Assembly (NCBI GenBank): GCA_004556975.1
Contig: SFFD01000001.1
Location: forward strand, 1 to 64,000
DNA: 64,000 nt
From: Oscillospiraceae bacterium
GTDB taxonomy: Bacteria; Bacillota; Clostridia; Oscillospirales; Ruminococcaceae
Reading direction: 5' to 3'
Shown: in pieces, positions 9,126 through 16,761 of the stretch
How positions within the stretch are numbered: position 1 is the stretch's first letter
Layout of the letters: every line of letters starts with the position of its first letter
Made by a program: the position numbers and the translations under genes
The notes under the pieces: model-generated
The model's database searches: none
Told to the model about the DNA's origin: nothing
What the model saw: the letters and a program-made list of their open reading frames with translations, nothing else

Positions 9126-11141
9126 TTGGATTTTAAGCTTGTTTCTCCGTTTAAACCGACCGGCGACCAGCCGCAGGCAATAGAAAAGCTGGCGGCAGGA
9201 ATTGAACGCGGCGACAGGGAACAGACCCTTTTGGGAATAACCGGTTCAGGTAAAACTTTTACCATGGCAAGCGTTATTGAAAAAATAAACAGACCGACAA
9301 TAGTTCTTTCACACAACAAAACTCTTGCCGCACAGCTTTGCAGCGAGTTCAAGGAGTTCTTTCCCGAAAATCGCGTTGAATATTTTGTTTCTTACTATGA
9401 TTATTATCAGCCGGAAGCTTATATTGCCTCCACCGATACTTATATTGAAAAAACGTCTGATATAAACGATGAAATTGAAAAACTGCGCCATTCGGCAACT
9501 GCCGCTCTTTCAGAGCGGCGCGACGTTATAATTGTCGCTTCCGTTTCATGCATATATACATTAGGCGACCCTATTGATTACCGCACCATGGTAATTTCTC
9601 TGCGCCCCGGAATGAAAAAGGACAGGGATGAAATTGTCAAACAGCTTGTAAATATGCAGTATGAACGTAATGACATGGCACTTGCCAGAAACAGGTTTCG
9701 CGTGCGCGGCGATGTAATTGAGATTTGCCCTGCATATACGGATGATACGCTTATTCGTATTGAGCTTTTCGGCGACGAAGTTGAAAGGATAGGCGAAATA
9801 AACATAGTTACAGGAGAAGTTAAAAGCATTCTCAATCACGTTGCTATATATCCTGCTTCTCATTATATTGTTCCGCGCGAAAAGATGGAAAAAGCTATTG
9901 AAGAAATTGAAAAAGAGTGCAGCGAAAGAGAAAAATATTTTAAGGATAACGGAAAATTTATAGAGGCGCAACGAATTGCGGAGCGCACTCATTATGATAT
10001 TGAGATGCTTAACGAGGTGGGCTTCTGTAAAGGAATCGAAAACTATTCCAGAATACTTTCCGGCCGAAAGCCGGGTTCGTGCCCAACAACGCTGCTTGAT
10101 TATTTCCCGGATGACTTTGTGATGTTTATCGACGAAAGCCATGTAACCCTGCCGCAGGTCAGAGCAATGTCGGGAGGAGATCGCTCGCGTAAAGAAAACC
10201 TTATCAACTATGGCTTCCGCCTGCCTTCCGCAATAGATAACAGACCGCTTACTTTCGATGAATTCCAAAGCAAGCTCAACCAGGTAGTTTATGTCAGCGC
10301 AACTCCGGGCGAGTTTGAACGCAGCCGAAGCACACAGCTTGTAGAGCAGGTTATCCGCCCAACAGGGCTGCTTGACCCGGAGATAAGCGTTCGCCCGGTA
10401 GAGGGACAGATTGAGGACCTGCTTTCTGAAATAAATATCCGTGTGGAAAAGGGAGAACGCACGCTTATAACTACCCTTACCAAGAAAATGGCTGAAAATC
10501 TTACGGAATATCTGACAAATATGGGTGTAAGGATACGGTATATGCACCATGATATTGACACCATAGAGCGTATGGAGATAATCCGCGACCTGCGCCTCGG
10601 CGAATTTGACGTTCTTTGCGGAATAAACCTTTTGCGTGAAGGACTGGATATTCCGGAAGTCAGCCTTGTGGCAATCTTGGATGCAGATAAAGAGGGCTTC
10701 CTTCGCAGCGAAACCTCGCTTATCCAGACTATAGGCCGTGCGGCGAGAAACGCCGAAGGCAAGGTTATTATGTATGCGGATACCGTTACCGAAAGCATGG
10801 AGCACGCAATCCGTGAAACGGAACGGCGCCGTAAAATTCAGGATGAATACAATAAAGAGCACGGCATAGTTCCCAAAACCATAAAGAAGGATGTTCGCGA
10901 CATAATAGAAATATCCAGCCACAAAAGCGACGACAAAGGCGGGCGCCGCATGAGTTACCGTGAAACAGAAGAGGAAATAAAGAGGCTTACCGCAGAGATG
11001 AAGGCAGCTTCAAAGATACTTGAATTTGAGCACGCGGCGTATCTGCGCGACAGAATAAAGAAGCTGCGCGAGCAAATGGAGGATGTACAGTATGAATCAA
11101 AATTCCATAGTCATAAAAGGCGCAAGGGAACACAATCTTAA
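9126..11141 (+). CDS. uvrB: Excinuclease ABC subunit B
   Basis: The protein has about 671 residues. The start is the TTG at 9126 behind AAAGGAGG, giving the usual N-terminus DFKLVSPFKPTGDQP. Walker A GITGSGKT, the beta-hairpin region YFVSYYDYYQPEAY, helicase motif FIDESH, motif QTIGRAARN and a C-terminal UVR domain (LTAEMKAASKILEFEHAAYL) are all present. UvrB verifies DNA damage after loading by UvrA and recruits UvrC for incision. The gene overlaps uvrA by 50 bases, so translation is coupled. The leader carries an SOS-type operator. Confidence 0.96.
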   Translation: MDFKLVSPFKPTGDQPQAIEKLAAGIERGDREQTLLGITGSGKTFTMASVIEKINRPTIVLSHNKTLAAQLCSEFKEFFPENRVEYFVSYYDYYQPEAYIASTDTYIEKTSDINDEIEKLRHSATAALSERRDVIIVASVSCIYTLGDPIDYRTMVISLRPGMKKDRDEIVKQLVNMQYERNDMALARNRFRVRGDVIEICPAYTDDTLIRIELFGDEVERIGEINIVTGEVKSILNHVAIYPASHYIVPREKMEKAIEEIEKECSEREKYFKDNGKFIEAQRIAERTHYDIEMLNEVGFCKGIENYSRILSGRKPGSCPTTLLDYFPDDFVMFIDESHVTLPQVRAMSGGDRSRKENLINYGFRLPSAIDNRPLTFDEFQSKLNQVVYVSATPGEFERSRSTQLVEQVIRPTGLLDPEISVRPVEGQIEDLLSEINIRVEKGERTLITTLTKKMAENLTEYLTNMGVRIRYMHHDIDTIERMEIIRDLRLGEFDVLCGINLLREGLDIPEVSLVAILDADKEGFLRSETSLIQTIGRAARNAEGKVIMYADTVTESMEHAIRETERRRKIQDEYNKEHGIVPKTIKKDVRDIIEISSHKSDDKGGRRMSYRETEEEIKRLTAEMKAASKILEFEHAAYLRDRIKKLREQMEDVQYESKFHSHKRRKGTQS

Positions 11142-13923
11142 AAACATTGATCTTGAAATTCCAAGGGACAAGCTTGTTGTGTTTACCGGACTTTCGGGTT
11201 CGGGAAAAAGTTCGCTTGCGTTCGATACGATTTTTGCCGATGGTCAGCGCCGGTATATGGAAAGCCTTTCTTCATATGCACGGCAGTTTCTCGGTATGAT
11301 GGAAAAGCCGGATGTGGATTCCATTGACGGGCTTTCTCCAGCAATATCCATTGACCAAAAGAATACAAGCAAAAACCCGCGCTCCACCGTCGGAACAGTT
11401 ACGGAAATCTACGATTATCTCCGCTTGCTCTATGCGCGAATCGGCGTGCCCCATTGCCCCGTCTGCGGCCGTGAAATAAAACAGCAGACGGTTGATCAGA
11501 TTGTGGACAAAATCATGGAGCTGCCCGAGGGCACGAAGATACAGCTTCTTGCTCCCGTAATAAGGGGAAGGAAAGGCGAGCATATAAAAGAGCTTGACGC
11601 TGCGCGCCGCAGCGGCTTTGTACGCGCGCGCATTGACGGAAGCGTATATGACCTTTCGGAGGATATAAAGCTTGATAAAAATAAAAAGCACACAATCGAA
11701 ATAATAGTTGACCGCCTTATAATAAGGCCGGACATTGCATCCCGCCTTACGGACTCTATTGAAACGGTTATGGCGCAAAGCGGGGGTCTTGCCGTTGTGA
11801 ATGTAATCGACGGCGAAGATATGCTTTTTTCACAGAACTACGCATGCCCGGAACACGGAGTTTCCATTGAGGAGCTCACTCCGCGAATGTTTTCTTTCAA
11901 CAACCCCTTCGGCGCATGTGAAAAATGTACGGGACTGGGCGTTTTTATGCGTGTTGACCCAAACCTTGTAATTCCAAATAAAAACCTTTCCATACGCGAA
12001 GGAGCTATTCACGCCAGCGGTTGGTTTTATTACGAAGGGGGCATTGCCCAGAACTATTATGACGCTTTGGCGGAAGAATACGGGTTCTCTTTGGATGTTC
12101 CTGTAAAAGATCTTCCAAAAGAAGCGCTGGATGTGATTCTTTACGGAACAAAGGGCAAAAAGCTTAAGGTTCGGCGCGAAAGCGACAGTATGCACGGTTA
12201 TATTACCACCGATTTTGAAGGCGTCATCAACAATCTTGAGCGCCGTTTCCGTGAAACGAACAGCGAATGGATGAAGGAAGAAATTGCGCAGCAAATGCGC
12301 ACGGTGGATTGTCCGGAATGTCACGGCGAACGTCTTAAAAAGATTTCTTTGGGCGTAACCGTTGCCGGGAAAAATATAAGCGAGTTTTCAAAAATGTCCG
12401 TAAAGCAGGCGCTTGACTTTGTAGAGAATATGCAGCTTTCCGAAAGGGATAAGATGATTTCTCACCTTATTTTGAAAGAAATCCGGTCGCGCCTTGGATT
12501 CTTGAAAAACGTGGGATTGGAATATCTCACTCTTTCCCGCGGTGCTTCCACTCTTTCCGGCGGAGAAGCTCAGAGAATCCGCCTTGCTACGCAGATAGGT
12601 TCTTCGCTTATGGGCGTTTTGTATATACTTGATGAGCCCAGCATAGGCCTTCACCAAAGGGATAATGAAAAGCTCATTGCAACGCTTAAACGTCTGCGGG
12701 ACCTTGGCAATACCGTAATAGTCGTTGAACATGACACCGATACAATGCTTGCTGCCGACCATATTGTGGATATAGGGCCGGGAGCGGGTGTTCACGGCGG
12801 GAACGTTGTATGCTCCGGAACGGTGCAGGATATAATAAACTGCAAGGAGTCGATAACCGGCGCCTACCTTTCCGGAAGGAAGAAAATCGAAATTCCAGAA
12901 CAGCGACGTCCCGGCAACGGCAAAAAAATCGTTGTTCGCGGCGCTTATGAAAACAATCTTCGTCACATTGATGCAGAATTCCCCCTTGGAACTTTCTGCG
13001 TTGTTACGGGCGTTTCAGGTTCAGGAAAAAGTTCACTTGTGAACGAGATACTTTATAAAACCCTTGCAAGGGATCTTAACGGCGCAAAATGCATTCCCGG
13101 AAAATGCGAAACGGTTGAAGGTGAGGAAAACCTCGACAAGGTCATCTGTATTGACCAGTCGCCCATAGGGCGCACGCCGCGATCCAATCCGGCGACATAT
13201 ACGGGGGTTTTTACGGATATACGCAATCTGTTTGCTGAAACTGCAGAGTCAAAAGCCCGTGGATATAACTCCGGCAGATACTCTTTCAATGTAAAAGGGG
13301 GCCGCTGCGAAGCCTGCGAAGGCGGGGGAATCATTGAGATTGAAATGCATTTTTTACCCAATATTTTTGTTCCGTGCGAGGTTTGCAAGGGCAAACGCTA
13401 TAACCGTGAAACGCTGGAAGTGCATTACAGGGACAAGAATATAAGCGATGTACTCAACATGACCGTCGAAGAGGCCGTATCATTTTTTGAAAATGTGCCT
13501 AAAATCAGGCGCAAGATAGAAGTGCTGCAGGAAGTCGGACTTGGTTATGTGACTCTCGGTCAGTCGGCGACGACTCTTTCCGGAGGAGAAGCCCAGCGCG
13601 TGAAGCTTGCGACGGAGCTTTCCAAACGCCCTACGGGAAAAACGGTATACATTCTTGACGAGCCGACCACAGGTCTTCATACCGCGGACGTTCACAAGCT
13701 TATTGATGTTCTGCAAAAGCTTGTGGATGGCGGAAACACGGTAATTCTTATAGAGCATAATCTTGACGTAATCAAGGTTGCGGATTATATTATCGACCTT
13801 GGACCGGAGGGCGGCGACGGCGGCGGAACGGTTGTAGTTGCCGGCACGCCGGAAGAAGTTGCCGCATGCGAAAAATCTTATACGGGACAGTTCCTTAAAC
13901 CGATTCTGGAACAGAAAAAGTAA
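11092..13923 (+). CDS. uvrA: Excinuclease ABC subunit A
   Basis: The protein has 943 residues. There are two ABC ATPase modules: the first with GLSGSGKSSLAFDTIFADGQ and STLSGGEAQRIRLA, the second with GVSGSGKSSLVNEILY and TTLSGGEAQRVKLA. Zinc-finger cysteine pairs are visible at CPVCG, CEKCTGLG with CPECHGERL, and CEACEGGG with CEVCKGKRY. UvrA is the damage-recognition ATPase of nucleotide excision repair and loads UvrB. I choose the ATG at 11092, nine bases after GGAGG (11078-11082); the ATG at 11083 touches that site. Confidence 0.97.
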   Translation: MNQNSIVIKGAREHNLKNIDLEIPRDKLVVFTGLSGSGKSSLAFDTIFADGQRRYMESLSSYARQFLGMMEKPDVDSIDGLSPAISIDQKNTSKNPRSTVGTVTEIYDYLRLLYARIGVPHCPVCGREIKQQTVDQIVDKIMELPEGTKIQLLAPVIRGRKGEHIKELDAARRSGFVRARIDGSVYDLSEDIKLDKNKKHTIEIIVDRLIIRPDIASRLTDSIETVMAQSGGLAVVNVIDGEDMLFSQNYACPEHGVSIEELTPRMFSFNNPFGACEKCTGLGVFMRVDPNLVIPNKNLSIREGAIHASGWFYYEGGIAQNYYDALAEEYGFSLDVPVKDLPKEALDVILYGTKGKKLKVRRESDSMHGYITTDFEGVINNLERRFRETNSEWMKEEIAQQMRTVDCPECHGERLKKISLGVTVAGKNISEFSKMSVKQALDFVENMQLSERDKMISHLILKEIRSRLGFLKNVGLEYLTLSRGASTLSGGEAQRIRLATQIGSSLMGVLYILDEPSIGLHQRDNEKLIATLKRLRDLGNTVIVVEHDTDTMLAADHIVDIGPGAGVHGGNVVCSGTVQDIINCKESITGAYLSGRKKIEIPEQRRPGNGKKIVVRGAYENNLRHIDAEFPLGTFCVVTGVSGSGKSSLVNEILYKTLARDLNGAKCIPGKCETVEGEENLDKVICIDQSPIGRTPRSNPATYTGVFTDIRNLFAETAESKARGYNSGRYSFNVKGGRCEACEGGGIIEIEMHFLPNIFVPCEVCKGKRYNRETLEVHYRDKNISDVLNMTVEEAVSFFENVPKIRRKIEVLQEVGLGYVTLGQSATTLSGGEAQRVKLATELSKRPTGKTVYILDEPTTGLHTADVHKLIDVLQKLVDGGNTVILIEHNLDVIKVADYIIDLGPEGGDGGGTVVVAGTPEEVAACEKSYTGQFLKPILEQKK

Positions 13924-13930
13924 TTAAATG

Positions 13931-13964
13931 AAGCAGAAAGCCATAAAAAAGTGACTTTCTGCTT
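13931..13964 (+). terminator. Rho-independent terminator of uvrBA
   Basis: The stem AAGCAGAAAG / CTTTCTGCTT with a 14-base loop is followed by a T-rich tract. Confidence 0.75.
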
Positions 13965-14055
13965 TTATTTTTTAAAATTTTGTTCAAAAGCCTGTAAAAA
14001 CGTCAAAAAATATGTTATGATAAATTAACAATATATAAAAAGGAGAGAACTCCAT

Positions 14056-14805
14056 ATGTCCGAACAGATAATTTTCAAAAATCAGGCTTTCGGTGGCTTC
14101 AATAAAGAGGAAGTCCTTAAATATATAGATTCACTCAACGCAAAACATACGGAGGAGCAGGAAAAAACCAATGCGGAGGCAGCTAATCTTTCCGATCAGG
14201 TGACCGACCTTAAAATTAAAGTTGAGGACGGCGAAAAAAGCTTTAACGAGCTGATGAACGCCTATAACGAAATGCGCGAGCACTACATTATGCTCAAAAC
14301 CCGTTGCGATAATCTTGAAAGTGAAAATGCAAAACTTAAAACCCGCTGCGAAATTGCGGAAAAGGAGCTTTGCATAGAAAAGGAACTCAATAAACAGCTT
14401 GAAGACAAGATTGAGCAGGAACGCCAAAAAGCCGATGAGCATGCGGATGAAGAAAAACGCTTTGTTGCAGCCATGACCGAAATGGGGAATTCCGCAAGAG
14501 TTATGCTCAACGGAGCAAAGAACAATGCTCAAAGCATAATAAACTCTGCTCAGGCTTCGGCAGAAAGCATAAATGCGGAAATCGACAGCTTTTGCACCGA
14601 GCTTGAAAAGACAAAAGCGTTTATGCAGGATTCTCTTTCTGTGCTCACCCAGCGCCTTGAGTACATAGGCAAAACCGCTGCCGCGGCTAAAATCACTTCG
14701 GACTGTAAAACAGCCAAATGTGATGAAATACAGAACGAGTATGAAAAAATGGTAACCGAAGCCAACGGCAAGGTGGAAGCCTTCAAAAACCGCTTTTTTC
14801 AGTGA
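14056..14805 (+). CDS. DivIVA-like coiled-coil protein, probably frameshifted near its 3' end
   Basis: The protein has 249 residues in this frame. The N-terminus has the DivIVA lipid-binding signature (FGGFNKEEVLKYIDSLN), followed by a long coiled coil of Glu/Lys/Asn heptads (about 25-130) and a second helical region. Relatives bind curved membrane and organise division or cell-wall machinery. The frame stops right after a TTTTTT run (14794-14799). In the +1 frame the sequence stays open from there to a TAA at 14990-14992, encoding about 63 more residues with a basic, helical end (SFAEEIKSLIKAIIEKF), and a terminator follows at once. The original gene therefore probably ran to 14992. AAAGGAGAG precedes the ATG. 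Confidence 0.8.
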   Translation: MSEQIIFKNQAFGGFNKEEVLKYIDSLNAKHTEEQEKTNAEAANLSDQVTDLKIKVEDGEKSFNELMNAYNEMREHYIMLKTRCDNLESENAKLKTRCEIAEKELCIEKELNKQLEDKIEQERQKADEHADEEKRFVAAMTEMGNSARVMLNGAKNNAQSIINSAQASAESINAEIDSFCTELEKTKAFMQDSLSVLTQRLEYIGKTAAAAKITSDCKTAKCDEIQNEYEKMVTEANGKVEAFKNRFFQ

Positions 14806-14990
14806 CCCGCCGCAGCCCGTAACAGAGTTTCAAAGCGCAGCGGGCGGCACAGAAGGCGGTAATCAAAACACGGCTTGCCAAAAGTCTCGGCAGCTTGTGC
14901 CGAGGCCGGCGGCAAAAATAGTTCTTAAGCGAAAGAAAAGCTTCGCCGAAGAAATTAAAAGCCTGATAAAAGCGATAATAGAAAAATTTT

Positions 14991-15030
14991 AAAAACAGCG
15001 CCGAATGAAATATTTCGGCGACTGTTTTTA
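14991..15030 (+). terminator. Rho-independent terminator after the DivIVA-like gene
   Basis: AAAAACAG-CGCCGA pairs with TCGGCG-CTGTTTTT around a short loop and runs into T residues. It begins at the stop codon of the +1 reading frame, not of the annotated frame. Confidence 0.8.
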
Positions 15031-15043
15031 CAGGAGGAAAACG

Positions 15044-15556
15044 GTGAAATTCAGCATAAGACCAATCAGATTGAGCGATGCAGAGGGAATTGCTGCATTG
15101 CGCAGCCAGCCGGAAATTGCAGAATATACTCTTTCGCTTCCTTCCACGCGCATCGAGCGCACGGAGGAGTTTATAAAAGGGCTTGACGCAAACAGCCATA
15201 TATTCGTTGCGGTGACAACGCTTCCCGGCGGAAGCGAAAAGGTTATCGGCATGGCGGGGCTTACTGCCGAAAAAAATCCGCGGATGCGCCACTGCGGCGG
15301 CATAGGAATAATGGTGGATAAGGACTGTTGGGGAATGGGCGTCGGCTCCGCGCTTATGGAAAAGCTGCTTGATATGGCGGATAACTGGCTTATGCTTGTG
15401 CGCGTGGAGCTTACCGTTTATTCCGATAACGAGCGTGCAATTCATCTTTATGAGAAATACGGCTTTGTAAAAGAGGGAATGAAGCGCAAGGCTGCCATAA
15501 GCTGCGGGCAATATAAAGATGAAATAATTATGGCAAGAATCAAAGACTTTGATTAA
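15044..15556 (+). CDS. GNAT family N-acetyltransferase
   Basis: The protein has 170 residues from the GTG at 15044 behind AGGAGG. The acetyl-CoA loop is GIMVDKDCWGMGVGSALMEKLL, and the C-terminal ELTVYSDNERAIHLYEKYGFVKEG is typical of the RimI/RimJ-like branch. It transfers acetyl groups from acetyl-CoA to an amine; the substrate is unknown. The gene starts just after a terminator and ends 9 bases before the rRNA methyltransferase gene, with which it is probably co-transcribed. Confidence 0.85.
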   Translation: MKFSIRPIRLSDAEGIAALRSQPEIAEYTLSLPSTRIERTEEFIKGLDANSHIFVAVTTLPGGSEKVIGMAGLTAEKNPRMRHCGGIGIMVDKDCWGMGVGSALMEKLLDMADNWLMLVRVELTVYSDNERAIHLYEKYGFVKEGMKRKAAISCGQYKDEIIMARIKDFD

Positions 15557-15565
15557 GGAGAAAAT

Positions 15566-16690
15566 ATGGATAAACTTAAAATATCCTGCCCTTGCCTTTT
15601 TGGCTTGGAAAGCGTTCTTTCGGGAGAGATGAAACGCATGGGCGCGGAAAATATAACTGCGGAGGACGGCCGCGTTACTTTTGAGGGCACCTTTGAAGAC
15701 GCCGCCCGCGCAAACCTTCGCCTGCGCACGGCGGAGCGCGTGCAGATAATTGTTGCGGAATTTACCGCAAGAACATATGAAGAACTTTTTCAGGGAACGC
15801 TTGCGGCGCCGTGGGAAGAATTTATCGGGCGCAAGGACGCTTTTCCGGTAAAAGGCAGAACGGTTAAAAGCCAGCTTTACAGTATGTCCGACTGCCAGTC
15901 TATTATAAAAAAGGCGGTTGCAAAGCGTCTTGAAAGCGTATATCATCAAAGCTGGTTTGATGAAACCGGCTCTACAATTCAGATACAGTTTATGCTTCTG
16001 CGCGACAGGGCAATGCTTTTGCTTGATACTTCGGGAATAGGCTTGCACAAGCGCGGCTACCGCCGCAATTCCGTGGAAGCGCCTATCAAGGAAACCATTG
16101 CCGCGGGCATTGCCGACCTTGCCCATGTGTATCCAGACAGCGTTGTGTGCGACCCCATGTGCGGCAGCGGCACGCTGATGATAGAATCCGCGCTTAAAGC
16201 CATGAACATTGCTCCGGGAATAAACCGCCACTTTGCGGCAGAGCAATGGGGCTGCTTTCCGGCGGATGTATGGCAGCGCCAGCGCAGCGCCTGCCTTGAC
16301 GAGATAAACCGCGACGCGCCTTTTGAAGCCTTCGGTTCCGACATTGACCCGGAGGCAGTGCGCCTTACCGTTGAAAACGCTTCCAATGCGGGTGTTGCAA
16401 ACAGAATTCATGTGCAGCAGCTCGATATGCGCAAATTTGAATTTCCCGAGGCGGAACGCCGCTTGATTATGCTTTGCAATCCGCCATACGGCGAACGAAT
16501 ACTCGATATAAAAGAAGCGGAGGAGCTTTACCGTGCTCTCGGAAAGCTTTGCGAGCCGGCGCCGGGCAGAAGCTTCAATATAATTTCGCCCCATGACGAA
16601 TTTGAGTCGCTTTTCGGCAGAAAAGCCGACCGCCGCCGCAAGCTTTATAACGGCATGATAAAATGTCAGCTTTATATGTATTTCAAATAG
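15566..16690 (+). CDS. THUMP-domain class I SAM-dependent RNA methyltransferase (RlmL/YpsC type)
   Basis: The protein has 374 residues. An N-terminal ferredoxin-like/THUMP region (about 1-160) is followed by a Rossmann methyltransferase domain with VCDPMCGSGTLMIESAL and the base-modifying motif NPPYGER. This arrangement is that of the N-terminal half of RlmL and of YpsC, which make N2-methylguanosine in 23S rRNA. GGAG lies 5 bases before the ATG. Confidence 0.9.
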   Translation: MDKLKISCPCLFGLESVLSGEMKRMGAENITAEDGRVTFEGTFEDAARANLRLRTAERVQIIVAEFTARTYEELFQGTLAAPWEEFIGRKDAFPVKGRTVKSQLYSMSDCQSIIKKAVAKRLESVYHQSWFDETGSTIQIQFMLLRDRAMLLLDTSGIGLHKRGYRRNSVEAPIKETIAAGIADLAHVYPDSVVCDPMCGSGTLMIESALKAMNIAPGINRHFAAEQWGCFPADVWQRQRSACLDEINRDAPFEAFGSDIDPEAVRLTVENASNAGVANRIHVQQLDMRKFEFPEAERRLIMLCNPPYGERILDIKEAEELYRALGKLCEPAPGRSFNIISPHDEFESLFGRKADRRRKLYNGMIKCQLYMYFK

Positions 16691-16710
16691 GCGAAAACAT
16701 GAATTTTAAT

Positions 16711-16747
16711 AAAAAGACAGCCGTGCTCATTTTGAGCACGGCTGTTT
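16711..16747 (+). terminator. Bidirectional terminator
   Basis: AAAAAGACAGCCGTGCTCA pairs with TGAGCACGGCTGTTT around a 3-base loop, between the methyltransferase and the convergent amidase gene. Confidence 0.85.
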
Positions 16748-16761
16748 AAAATCCGGAACAA

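Noticed and set aside
9561..10922. 453-codon minus-strand open frame
   Set aside because: It lies fully inside uvrB on the opposite strand, with unlikely amino-acid content and no start signal.
14783..16594. Open frame of about 600 codons on the minus strand
   Set aside because: It is antisense to the acetyltransferase and rRNA methyltransferase genes, is rich in His, Arg, Ala and Cys with no recognisable domain, and has no ribosome site. It results from the base composition of the real genes.
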